Positions 38,391 to 46,218 of a stretch of 64,000 nt of DNA are shown piece after piece; within the stretch, counting starts at the first letter, position 1; every line of letters begins with the position of its first letter. Below the pieces are notes generated by a model, which saw only the letters and a list, made by a program, of their open reading frames with translations, did not search any database and was not told the DNA's origin. Source of the DNA: Chryseobacterium gleum (GTDB lineage Bacteria; Bacteroidota; Bacteroidia; UBA10329); NCBI GenBank assembly GCA_945903645.1, contig CAMDOM010000006.1:18665-82664 (forward strand), read 5' to 3'. Position numbers and translations under genes: made by a program.

Positions 38391-39029
38391 ATGAAAGCAG
38401 CAATTGTTGGAGCCACCGGATTTATTGGAAATCACCTTATTGATTTATTGAAAGATGACGCAGCCGTTGAAAGCGTTCAAGTACTTGCGCGCAAGGCGCT
38501 ACAACTCCCATCCAAGTTTGATGTTGTGGTAGCCGATATGGCAAATCCGCAGCTTTCAACACCAGTTGATGTGGCATTTTGTGCCTTGGGCACTACCATG
38601 GCCGTGGCAGGTTCTAAGGCTGCATTTTATCATGTAGACCATGATTTAGTGCTAGCATTTGCCAAAGAGGCAAAAGCCAAAGGCGCGCAAACGTTCATGT
38701 TGGTGTCCTCACTTGGTGCCGATACTTCGTCCTCTAATTATTACTTAAAAGTGAAGGGTGAAGTAGAGCGAGACGTATCTAATTTGGGCTTTCGCTCGGT
38801 TATTATTGTTCGCCCATCGTTGTTGTTGGGCGAGCGAAAAGATGTGCGCGTTGGCGAATTGATTGGCAAAGGAGCCATGGCACTTTTGAGCCCATTAATG
38901 GTAGGTCCTTTGCTAAAATATCGCGGAATTCAAGGGAGCACTGTGGCAAAATCCATGCTTCGGCTAAGTAAAGAAAACTTGGAAGGCATTCATATTTTGG
39001 ACTCCGATAAGTTGCAAGCGTTTGGCTAA
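38391..39029 (+). CDS. NAD(P)-binding Rossmann-fold protein (HTATIP2/YbjT-like)
   Basis: The 212-residue protein has an N-terminal dinucleotide-binding motif GATGFIGNHL, FCALGTTMAVAGSKAAFY, LVSSLGAD with a following YYLKVKGEVERDV (the Tyr-x3-Lys-like site), and RPSLLLGERKD. This is the short atypical SDR family that includes HTATIP2 and bacterial oxidoreductases of unknown substrate. The length is right for the family. It stands alone, divergent from the esterase. Confidence 0.85.
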   Translation: MKAAIVGATGFIGNHLIDLLKDDAAVESVQVLARKALQLPSKFDVVVADMANPQLSTPVDVAFCALGTTMAVAGSKAAFYHVDHDLVLAFAKEAKAKGAQTFMLVSSLGADTSSSNYYLKVKGEVERDVSNLGFRSVIIVRPSLLLGERKDVRVGELIGKGAMALLSPLMVGPLLKYRGIQGSTVAKSMLRLSKENLEGIHILDSDKLQAFG

Positions 39030-39044
39030 TCAGACAATCGTAAA

Positions 39045-40283
39045 TCAATCAAATCGAATTGCCTTTAGTGGACTAATGCGCGCTACAATAAAAGAAGGCA
39101 GCAGCAACATTAGAAAGCAGAAAAATAGGGTTCCTACATTCAGTAATATGATGTGCCAAACGTTTAGATTAATGGGTACAACTTTCACGTAATAGCTGGC
39201 TTCGTCCAGCGTTATTATGCCGAAGTGTTGTTGCAGTAGGCACAAGCCAATGCCCACCACATTCCCCCAAAACATGCCAACGCCCGTTAGGTAGAGCGCT
39301 TGATACAGAAAGATATTGCGGATTTTTCCATCAGCCATTCCCAGAGCTTTCAATATGCCAATCATGTTTACTCGTTCAATTATCATGATGAGCAATGCCG
39401 AAATCATGTTGAATCCAGCCACAATAAGCATCAGGAGAATAATGACCTTTACATTCACGTTTTGCAGTTCGAGCCAATCAAACATTTGGGGTTGCAGTTC
39501 TTTCACCGTAGCCGAGTAGAGCTCGGTGCCAATTGCATCAAACACCTTGGCGTCTAATTCGTCAACGCGGTCAAAATCGTCTACAAAAACCTCGAAGCCA
39601 GCTACTTCGTCTGGTTTCCATTCGTTTAACCGCTGAATATGTGTGATGTCGGCAATCACAAATCGCTTGTCGAACTCTTCTAGACCTGTGCGATAAATAC
39701 CCGAAACATTGAAAATTCGTGCCCGCTGTTGTTCGCCTTGAATGAAAAAAATCTCCATTCTACTGCCCACATTCAGCTTCAACTTCTTAGCAATGGGTTC
39801 GGAGATGAGAATGTTGCGCGAACGAGACGTGTCTGAAGTGGCAAACACGTTTCCTTCCACCAAATGTTTTTGAAAAAAAGCCCAATCGAAATCGCTGCCA
39901 ACGCCTTTCACCACAACGCCTTCAATTTCATCCTCGGTTTTTATGATGCCCGCCTTTGAGGCAAATACTTGAACGTGCCGAATGCCATCTATGTCAAGCA
40001 GTGGCGGTGAAAAGTGCTGATTTTTAGAAATAGGTGATGGCTCTAACGCATTGAGATTTCCAAAGCTGGTTACAATAATGTCCGCACTAAAACTGACTAC
40101 TTTATCTTTTATCTGCTCGTGAAAACCAGTGACGATAGCCAAAGCCATAATCATAACCGCTATGCCCAACGCGATACCTCCAATGGCAATGCGCACAATA
40201 GGCCGAGTGCCCGAAATAGCTGTATTTTCGGCACCTGCTTCAGCGCGAATTAGTCTTTTAGCGATAAGAAATGAAGTGTTCAA
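39045..40283 (-). CDS. LolC/E-type ABC transporter permease
   Basis: From TTG 40283 the product has 412 residues, the usual size for LolC/LolE. It has an N-terminal transmembrane helix (RIAIGGIALGIAVMIMALAI), a large periplasmic MacB-like domain and three C-terminal transmembrane helices with the FtsX-family core, including ERVNMIGILKALGMADGKIR. The N-terminal FLIAKRLI is the conserved cytoplasmic start of this family. LolCDE extracts lipoproteins from the inner membrane for delivery to the outer membrane. The frame is open for another 98 codons upstream, but that stretch runs through the divergent gene's start and does not look like protein; a promoter-like TTACTTTG lies 18 nt upstream of the TTG. 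Confidence 0.82.
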   Translation of the reverse strand: MNTSFLIAKRLIRAEAGAENTAISGTRPIVRIAIGGIALGIAVMIMALAIVTGFHEQIKDKVVSFSADIIVTSFGNLNALEPSPISKNQHFSPPLLDIDGIRHVQVFASKAGIIKTEDEIEGVVVKGVGSDFDWAFFQKHLVEGNVFATSDTSRSRNILISEPIAKKLKLNVGSRMEIFFIQGEQQRARIFNVSGIYRTGLEEFDKRFVIADITHIQRLNEWKPDEVAGFEVFVDDFDRVDELDAKVFDAIGTELYSATVKELQPQMFDWLELQNVNVKVIILLMLIVAGFNMISALLIMIIERVNMIGILKALGMADGKIRNIFLYQALYLTGVGMFWGNVVGIGLCLLQQHFGIITLDEASYYVKVVPINLNVWHIILLNVGTLFFCFLMLLLPSFIVARISPLKAIRFD

Positions 40284-40362
40284 CCGATGAGAATAGTTGT
40301 GCAAAGTAAGGTGGCAAAGGGGCGAGTGATGGCGGTGAACAGTGAAAAGTTTATGATTTAAG

Positions 40363-41604
40363 GTGAAGCAGCTCAATTTTAGATTTCCATTGGGTTTTGT
40401 TTTCGTTTGTGTTGTGCTGTCGGGTGCGTTGGTTTCATGTGCCCAAACTGCAGTTGCACCAGCACTGCAGGCCAGTAAAGTGGCGATTGAGGCATCAAAT
40501 GCATCGTTGCCAGCCGCAAACACTACCGAAAAGTACATCTCTAAATTGAGGGGAAAAACGGTTGGAATCGTTGCCAATCAAACCTCCATGGTAGGCAAGA
40601 AGCATTTGGTGGACACCCTACTTTCCCTAGGAGTTACCATAAAAGCGGTGTTTGCGCCCGAACATGGATTTAGGGGCAATGCCGATGCTGGCGAAAAGGT
40701 GAAAGACGCCAAAGACCCACAAACGGGCTTGCCTATTATATCACTGTATGGGAAAAACATGAAACCTAGCGACAATCAGCTAGAAGGTATTGATGTTGTG
40801 GTGTTCGATATTCAGGATGTGGGCGCGCGATTTTACACCTACATCAGCACCATGAGTTATATGATGGAGGCATGTGCAGAGCAAAAAATTCAGTTTATCG
40901 TTTTAGACCGGCCGAATCCCAACGGGTATTATATAGATGGTCCAATACTCGATACCAGTTTCCGCTCTTTTGTGGGAATGCATCCTGTGCCTGTGGTGCA
41001 CGGACTTACTATGGGCGAATATGCCCAAATGGTGAATGACGAAGGTTGGCTAAAAGGTGGTGTGAAATGCAACTTAGAGGTGGTGAAAATGGAGGGTTAC
41101 AACCGCTCCATGCCCTACATTTTGCCCGAAAAACCCTCTCCAAATTTGCCCAATATGCGTTCCATTTATCTTTATCCAAGCACGTGTTTTTTTGAAGGAA
41201 CTATGGTGAGTGAAGGGCGGGGTACACCGTTTCCATTTCAATTGTTTGGCTATCCGAATATGCGTGGAGGCGATACTGTGTTTACGCCTATTGCCATTGC
41301 GGGCGCATCGTCCGACCCAAAGTTTAAGAATGTGAAATGCAATGGTGTTAGCCTAGCCACGGTGTCTGCTGACGGCATTCGTTTAGCGGGTAAAATTCAG
41401 CTTGAATGGTTGCTTAAGGCTTACAGCGGTTATCCTGAGAAAGAGAAGTTTTTTAATGCCAATTTTTTCGACTTGTTGGCAGGATCATCCCAATTGCGCA
41501 AGCAAATAGAAGCTGGAAAAACCGAAGCTGAGATTCGAGAATCTTGGAAATTGGGATTGGAAAAATTCCAAACCATGCGGGTGAAATACTTGCTTTATCC
41601 TTAA
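40363..41604 (+). CDS. DUF1343 lipoprotein, NamZ-type exo-beta-N-acetylmuramidase
   Basis: The 413-residue product starts at GTG 40363 and has a lipobox (SGALVSC), so it should be an envelope lipoprotein. The body shows the DUF1343/NamZ pattern: VGIVANQTSMVG, FAPEHGFRGNADAGEKV, PIISLYGKN, VVFDIQDVGARFYTYISTM, LDRPNPNG, GLTMGEYAQMVN, PSPNLPNMRSIYLYPSTCFF and EGRGTPFPFQLFG. NamZ removes terminal N-acetylmuramic acid from peptidoglycan fragments, a step of cell-wall recycling known in Bacteroidota. MurQ- or NagZ-like partners are not in the window. Confidence 0.88.
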   Translation: MKQLNFRFPLGFVFVCVVLSGALVSCAQTAVAPALQASKVAIEASNASLPAANTTEKYISKLRGKTVGIVANQTSMVGKKHLVDTLLSLGVTIKAVFAPEHGFRGNADAGEKVKDAKDPQTGLPIISLYGKNMKPSDNQLEGIDVVVFDIQDVGARFYTYISTMSYMMEACAEQKIQFIVLDRPNPNGYYIDGPILDTSFRSFVGMHPVPVVHGLTMGEYAQMVNDEGWLKGGVKCNLEVVKMEGYNRSMPYILPEKPSPNLPNMRSIYLYPSTCFFEGTMVSEGRGTPFPFQLFGYPNMRGGDTVFTPIAIAGASSDPKFKNVKCNGVSLATVSADGIRLAGKIQLEWLLKAYSGYPEKEKFFNANFFDLLAGSSQLRKQIEAGKTEAEIRESWKLGLEKFQTMRVKYLLYP

Positions 41605-41645
41605 GGATTAAAGCGCAACCATAGTATTTCAATTGTAGCTCAAGT

Positions 41646-41675
41646 CGCTCTGTGATGTCGGTCACCAACAGAGCG
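41646..41675 (+). repeat. Hairpin in the -33 region of the 76-aa protein gene
   Basis: CGCTCTGT (41646-41653) and ACAGAGCG (41668-41675) are perfect inverted repeats 14 bases apart, extendable by TGA/TCA with a 2-base bulge. It lies just after the NamZ-type gene and just before a -7 element at 41688, so it could be a terminator lacking a clear T run or an operator. Confidence 0.4.
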
Positions 41676-41687
41676 CTGCAAATCGGG

Positions 41688-41695
41688 CATTTTTG
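41688..41695 (+). promoter_or_regulatory. Putative -7 element of the 76-aa protein gene (leaderless arrangement)
   Basis: CATTTTTG, one mismatch in the first base, then CCCC, then ATG 41700. Confidence 0.45.
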
Positions 41696-41699
41696 CCCC

Positions 41700-41930
41700 A
41701 TGCAATCCAACATCAAAAAGCAGCTTCTTCTCTGGTCGTTTGCATCCGTTACTTTGGGCTTAGCCCCGTTTGTTCCCGAACCGCATATCGTTGGTAAAAT
41801 TCGATGGGTTGCCGGTGGCGCCATAGGAATGACTGGCATGGATTGGTTCGACCTAGTATTCCATGGTTTTCCTTGGGTATTTCTCGCCTATTGGGCTATT
41901 CGTGGGCTCGTGGGGCTCAAGAAGAACTAA
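41700..41930 (+). CDS. Small conserved membrane protein
   Basis: From ATG 41700 the product has 76 residues with two hydrophobic segments (LLLWSFASVTLGLAPF and VFHGFPWVFLAYWAIRGLVG) and the motifs GLAPFVPEPHIVGKIRWVAGG and MDWFDLVFHGFPW, here overlapping in part. From memory, similar 70-80-residue Bacteroidota proteins are labelled RND transporter without real evidence. Role unknown. The start is supported by the promoter element four bases upstream; 16 extra open codons upstream are not needed. Confidence 0.7.
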   Translation: MQSNIKKQLLLWSFASVTLGLAPFVPEPHIVGKIRWVAGGAIGMTGMDWFDLVFHGFPWVFLAYWAIRGLVGLKKN

Positions 41931-41960
41931 TCCTTCAAAAAGTTTCAACTAGTTAGAGGT

Positions 41961-43160
41961 TTATACCGTCCTTCCCGGATAGACTTTCAGTCCTTCTGCA
42001 AGGCATTTCGCGGCTTTCCGAAGGTCATTTACTTTTAGCACATACGCCATACGAACTTGGTTGGTACCTTCTCCTGCGGTGCTGTAAAATCCTGTTCCTG
42101 GAGCCATCATCACGGTTTCGTTGTCCAAAGCGAACTCTTCCAATATCCATTGGCAAAACCTATCGGCATTGTCAATCGGCAATTTTGCCATGGCATAAAA
42201 TGCACCAGCTGGCTTGGGGCACATCACTCCAGGAATGGCATTCAGCCCATCAACCAATACATTGCGTCTTTCCACATACTCTGATACCACAGCATCGAAA
42301 TACGATTGTGGAGTTTGCAACGCGGCTTCACCGGCTATTTGGCCCAAGGTGGGTGGGCTAAGCCTTGCTTGCGCAAACTTCATGGCGTTGGCCATAAAAG
42401 CTCTGTTTCTCGTAATCAAAGCGCCAATACGCGCGCCACACATGCTATAGCGCTTGCTCACCGAATCTACCATAATCACATGTTGCTCGGCACCCTTTAA
42501 GTTCATGCACGAATAGGGCGTAGCGCCATCGTAGCAAAACTCGCGATACACCTCATCGGCAAATAGAAACAAATCGTGTTTCACCGCCAATGCTGCCAAT
42601 CGCGTCAAATCTTCTTTCGAATACAACGAACCTGTGGGATTGCCGGGGTTGCAAATAAGTATAGCTTTGGTTTTGGGCGTAATCTGTTTTTCAAATTCCT
42701 CAACTGGCGGCAATGCAAACCCATCTTCAATATGTGCGGTAATTGGTTTTACCACCGCTCCTCCCATAGTGGCAAAACCATTGTAATTGGCGTAAAATGG
42801 TTCGGGAATGATTACTTCATCACCAGCATCCATTGCGGTCATAAATCCAATAATCAACGCTTCTGAACCCCCTGTGGTCACCATAATATCGGCCACATCC
42901 ATTGGAATGCCAACAGTCGAGTAATACGCTGCAAGGCCTTTTCTATAGCTTAGAAACCCATCCGAATCGCTGTATTCAATAAGCTTTCGATTTATGGAGC
43001 GCATTGCATCCAAAGCGCTTTGAGGCGATGCAATGTCGGGTTGACCAATATTTAAATGATACACATGCTTGCCGGTAGCCTTTGCGGCATTGGAATAGGG
43101 CACCAACTTGCGAATTGGGCTCGATGGCATTTGGGCACCTTTGGAAGATAACTTCGGCAT
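41961..43160 (-). CDS. Class I PLP-dependent aminotransferase
   Basis: The 399-residue enzyme has the fold-type I aspartate-aminotransferase pattern. The N-terminal motif is YHLNIGQPDIASP, substrate residues lie in YSDSDGFLSYRKGLA, the cofactor-stacking region is IPEPFYANY, the Asn is in ILICNPGNPTGSLY, the Asp is in LFLFADEVYREF, the PLP Lys is in SVSKRYSMCGARIG, and the C-terminal Arg is in NQVRMAYVL. Substrate is not clear from sequence; aspartate, alanine or aromatic amino acids are all possible in this subgroup. It has its own promoter, directly next to the terminator of the DUF1573 gene. Confidence 0.93.
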   Translation of the reverse strand: MPKLSSKGAQMPSSPIRKLVPYSNAAKATGKHVYHLNIGQPDIASPQSALDAMRSINRKLIEYSDSDGFLSYRKGLAAYYSTVGIPMDVADIMVTTGGSEALIIGFMTAMDAGDEVIIPEPFYANYNGFATMGGAVVKPITAHIEDGFALPPVEEFEKQITPKTKAILICNPGNPTGSLYSKEDLTRLAALAVKHDLFLFADEVYREFCYDGATPYSCMNLKGAEQHVIMVDSVSKRYSMCGARIGALITRNRAFMANAMKFAQARLSPPTLGQIAGEAALQTPQSYFDAVVSEYVERRNVLVDGLNAIPGVMCPKPAGAFYAMAKLPIDNADRFCQWILEEFALDNETVMMAPGTGFYSTAGEGTNQVRMAYVLKVNDLRKAAKCLAEGLKVYPGRTV

Positions 43161-43190
43161 TGTTCAATTTGCGTAATGTGGCTTGGCGGA

Positions 43191-43198
43191 CGAAGGTA
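43191..43198 (-). promoter_or_regulatory. Promoter -7 element of the aminotransferase gene
   Basis: TACCTTCG on the minus strand matches TAnnTTyG, 30 nt before ATG 43160. Confidence 0.55.
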
Positions 43199-43213
43199 AG
43201 CGGAGTTTGCTCC

Positions 43214-43250
43214 AAAGAAAAAGCCCTCCAGACATTACGTCTAGAAGGCC
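43214..43250 (-). terminator. Terminator of the DUF1573 gene
   Basis: On the minus strand GGCCTTCTAGAC and GTCTGGAGGGC pair with a few wobbles around a 5-base loop. TTTTTCTTT follows, about 20-60 bases past the stop. Confidence 0.8.
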
Positions 43251-43271
43251 ATTTCAACGAATCAAACCAAA

Positions 43272-43715
43272 TTATTTTTCTACCGGAGTAGCACCTTCAA
43301 TCGACTTGTTTTCAAGAAGAGACTCGTCTGTAGCAACTGCATTTACAGTGCCTTTAATTTTTAGCAACGCAGATGGATTGTCAACAGCATTAGAAGTGAT
43401 GGTAACTGTTTTGCTGATTGGGCCAACACGCTTTGTGTCGTATTTCACTTTAATAGAGCTTGAAGCACCTGGAGCTATTGGTTCTTTTGGCCATTCAGGA
43501 ACCGTACAACCGCATGATCCTTTAGCGTTAGAAATGATAAGCGGTTCCGTTCCAGTATTGGTAAACTTGAATTCGGTAGCACCATTGGCACCTTGGTCAA
43601 TTGTTCCGTAATCGTGCTCTAATTTGTCGAAGTCTAGTTTTGCGCCAGCCACTTGAGCCGAAGCGAAGGTGAATGAACCAACCGTCATTACCAGTAACAG
43701 CATTGCTTTTTTCAT
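43272..43715 (-). CDS. Secreted DUF1573-domain protein
   Basis: From ATG 43715 the product has 147 residues with a signal peptide (core MLLLVMTVGSFTF, ending ASAQ). The mature part is a single Ig-like DUF1573 domain: FDKLEHDYGTIDQGANG, EFKFTNTGTEPLIIS, AKGSCGCTVPEWP, PGASSSIKVKYDT and ITSNAVDNPSALLKIKGTV. Such small periplasmic or secreted proteins are abundant in Bacteroidota and lack an assigned function. Twelve upstream codons are open but the signal peptide fixes the start. It is flanked by its own promoter and terminator. Confidence 0.88.
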   Translation of the reverse strand: MKKAMLLLVMTVGSFTFASAQVAGAKLDFDKLEHDYGTIDQGANGATEFKFTNTGTEPLIISNAKGSCGCTVPEWPKEPIAPGASSSIKVKYDTKRVGPISKTVTITSNAVDNPSALLKIKGTVNAVATDESLLENKSIEGATPVEK

Positions 43716-43748
43716 TGTCTTAAATTTTAATTGGTTAGTGAACAGATG

Positions 43749-43756
43749 CAAAAGTA
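43749..43756 (-). promoter_or_regulatory. Promoter -7 element of the DUF1573 gene
   Basis: TACTTTTG on the minus strand is a full consensus match, 33 nt before ATG 43715. Confidence 0.6.
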
Positions 43757-43891
43757 TAGCGCCTTTTCGCCCAATGGTGTTAATGAAATGTTAAAGGCAA
43801 TTTGGAGCGATTGGCCGAATAGGGGGTGAAGGTTGACCAGCTCAAATTATGTGGACTTAAATGCAAACGTTAATGAATATCGGTATTTCAA

Positions 43892-45472
43892 CTAGCGTCT
43901 TTCCTTTGAACAAATAATTCGAATCTCTGCATCATTGTTCAAATAATCGGGTAGCGGCTGGCCATGGTCTATAATGGCAATGGGAACATTGGGATATTCT
44001 CTTTTTGCTTTCATTACATCTTCGGGCGCAGGAAGGCCGCCAAAGGCAATGTGATTGCTAAAAAACAGAAAGGTGATGTCGCCACCAGGCATCAAGCCCG
44101 CATTAAACAGCACGTGTGGTTTGGACTGCAATACGCTATCCACAATCTGAACAAGTTTTCGTTCTTGTATTTTTTTGATGCGATACTCATTGAGTTGGCC
44201 CTTGTAGGCCAAAGCACGGTGCTGATGAATGAGGTGCATATCCATCAGTAAAAAACAAACGGCAAAGCAGGCGGAAAACTTCACAATGCGATATGCAAGC
44301 CGATTGGTGTAGTTGCGCAAAAAGCCAAACACACCATCGGTAAGAGCTCCAAGTCCGAGAAAAAGAAATGGAGCCACTATAAGCGGGAAAGCTATCATTT
44401 TGGTGGCCGCCAAGGTGTAAAATCCATACACCCCAACTACGGCTACGCCAATGGCAGCCCTAAAGAGCAATGAATTTGCGCGAAACATTAGCGTTACACT
44501 TCCCATGAGCAAAAGCCAAGCAACGCCCTGCCCCGAGCCATATATTTGTTTCAATCCATAGTCGAAGTGAAACCACATATCGCCACCATGGCCTTCTACG
44601 GCCTTGCCGAAATGCTCGTGCATCATGGTATATTCATAGGCTGCTTCTTGTGGGAATTGGGTATGGATATGCACCTGCCATGGAATAGCTACCAAGCAGC
44701 ACATGGAGAATGCCAGCAGCATGGGGCGCAGGGTTTGCCATGGGCTAAATTTTGGTAAACGCTCTATCGTTTCGGCTGCGGGCCAAAGGGCAAATACCAA
44801 CAGACCAGCCAGCCATTTTACCAAAATGGCCGCACCAGAAAACACCCCAATCAAAACTACCCAGTACAATTGTTTTGATTTCTGATATTCGAACCATGCC
44901 CAGCAACTGGCGCATACATAGAACAGAAATGCCACATCGTTGTGGTCGGTGGGATAAAAACCAGAAATGAGTTCTAACGGAAAACTGGCTACTGCAGAAA
45001 ACAATGCGCCATAGTAGCCAACATTGGCATTCACCGCTATCTTACCTATACGATAAATGAACAGAGGAACTATGGCGTGCATGATGATGCTGGGAAGGCG
45101 CACCGCAATTTCATTTGTGCCAAACAGTTTGATGCTGAGGGCCATTTGCCACAAAAACAACGGTTGTTTGTGCAGCCAAACATGGTTGTAGGTCCAAATA
45201 TGATAATCGAGGCCTCCAAGCGAATGTTGAATTAAAACGGGCTTTAGCGGGTTGATAGCTAAGTTTTTTGCAACGAGCGCATGATATTGTTCGTCCCAAT
45301 GAAAAAGAAATGGGTCGAGCATTGCCATGAAAAACCCTAAACCCAGCGTGCCAAGCACCAGCAAAAGCAGTCCCCATGTTTTTTGTCCCTTGAAGAAAAA
45401 AAAGTAGGAGTTTACCAAGAGGAGTATTCCTATCGCAAGCACAACTATCTGTTCATTCGAAAAGTTTTCCAT
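43892..45472 (-). CDS. ArnT/PMT-like GT-C family glycosyltransferase
   Basis: The 526-residue inner-membrane protein has about eleven to twelve transmembrane segments. The catalytic first loop has the family acidic pair, FLFHWDEQYHALVAKNL, followed by WLHKQPLFLWQMALSIKLFG and AVRLPSIIMH, which is the dolichyl-phosphate-mannose-mannosyltransferase / ArnT pattern. Such enzymes move a sugar from a polyprenyl phosphate to lipid A, proteins or glycans on the outer face of the membrane. A soluble C-terminal domain of about 110 residues follows. It lies 22 nt after recO in the porZ-recO operon. Acceptor and donor are unknown. Confidence 0.87.
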   Translation of the reverse strand: MENFSNEQIVVLAIGILLLVNSYFFFFKGQKTWGLLLLVLGTLGLGFFMAMLDPFLFHWDEQYHALVAKNLAINPLKPVLIQHSLGGLDYHIWTYNHVWLHKQPLFLWQMALSIKLFGTNEIAVRLPSIIMHAIVPLFIYRIGKIAVNANVGYYGALFSAVASFPLELISGFYPTDHNDVAFLFYVCASCWAWFEYQKSKQLYWVVLIGVFSGAAILVKWLAGLLVFALWPAAETIERLPKFSPWQTLRPMLLAFSMCCLVAIPWQVHIHTQFPQEAAYEYTMMHEHFGKAVEGHGGDMWFHFDYGLKQIYGSGQGVAWLLLMGSVTLMFRANSLLFRAAIGVAVVGVYGFYTLAATKMIAFPLIVAPFLFLGLGALTDGVFGFLRNYTNRLAYRIVKFSACFAVCFLLMDMHLIHQHRALAYKGQLNEYRIKKIQERKLVQIVDSVLQSKPHVLFNAGLMPGGDITFLFFSNHIAFGGLPAPEDVMKAKREYPNVPIAIIDHGQPLPDYLNNDAEIRIICSKERR

Positions 45473-45494
45473 CCTCAGATACGCTGCTTTTTCA

Positions 45495-46217
45495 TCAGCT
45501 CATTACTTCTTCTAGCACTACATGCGATCGTATTTCCCGCATACCAGCAATATGAAAACGGTAGTAGTCTAACAGGGCTTGTAGCAGCAATCTTCGGTTG
45601 TGATTGGAAAGTTGAATTGCAGTATGGTGGCTCAAAGGAGTAGAAAGCAAGGTCACAAACGCATCTTTTAAAACACCATCAATATAATTGGGATGTATGG
45701 GAAGCGCGGTGCAAAATGTGCCTTCACGGAGGTCGAAAAACGGGAGTTCGTCTTCAAGAATCTCTGGATGGCATCCCATAAATTGGGTGAATTCCACCAA
45801 AAATTTGAGGTGGAAGTTGGAACACGATTGAGCCTCATTATCCAAGAGCAATATGGTATGGTGTAGAAATTGGAAGAGCACTACATCGGGAGTTTCTTCG
45901 TGCAGTGAGCGGCCAAGCACCTCAGCCAAAAAAATGGCAATGGTAGATTTCACCGTATCGAACGGAATGTTTTGCAGCATTTCCGACCGTTCGAGCACAC
46001 TTGGGGTGCGAAGTCCGTGCCTATCGTCAAGGCTAAAAGCCAATTCTACCAACGACAAAGGCTGTAACATAGCCATTTTGCCAAAAGCCGCACGGCCTTT
46101 TCCTACGCGAATTAGAAATGATTTTTGACCCGCTTGTTCGGTATAAATGCGGGCAATAACGCTACTATCGGAAAACCGCAGTGTGCTAAGCACAATTCCC
46201 CGCGAGTTTACCAGCAT
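45495..46217 (-). CDS. recO: DNA repair protein RecO
   Basis: The 240-residue protein belongs to RecO, which with RecR loads RecA on SSB-coated DNA and anneals strands. The N-terminal OB fold reads SRGIVLSTLRFSDSSVIARI, with GKGRAAFGKMAMLQPLSLVE. The helical C-terminal part has FLAEVLGRSLHEET and LLDYYRFHIAGMREIRSHVV. Zinc-binding Cys of some RecO proteins are absent, as in many Bacteroidota. The ATG lies one base after the porZ stop, and the glycosyltransferase gene follows, so it sits inside an envelope operon. Confidence 0.93.
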   Translation of the reverse strand: MLVNSRGIVLSTLRFSDSSVIARIYTEQAGQKSFLIRVGKGRAAFGKMAMLQPLSLVELAFSLDDRHGLRTPSVLERSEMLQNIPFDTVKSTIAIFLAEVLGRSLHEETPDVVLFQFLHHTILLLDNEAQSCSNFHLKFLVEFTQFMGCHPEILEDELPFFDLREGTFCTALPIHPNYIDGVLKDAFVTLLSTPLSHHTAIQLSNHNRRLLLQALLDYYRFHIAGMREIRSHVVLEEVMS

Positions 46218-46218
46218 A

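Noticed and set aside
40284..40577. 98-codon N-terminal extension of the LolC/E-type permease
   Set aside because: It runs antisense through the start of the NamZ-type gene and across both promoters; the family N-terminus begins right after TTG 40283.
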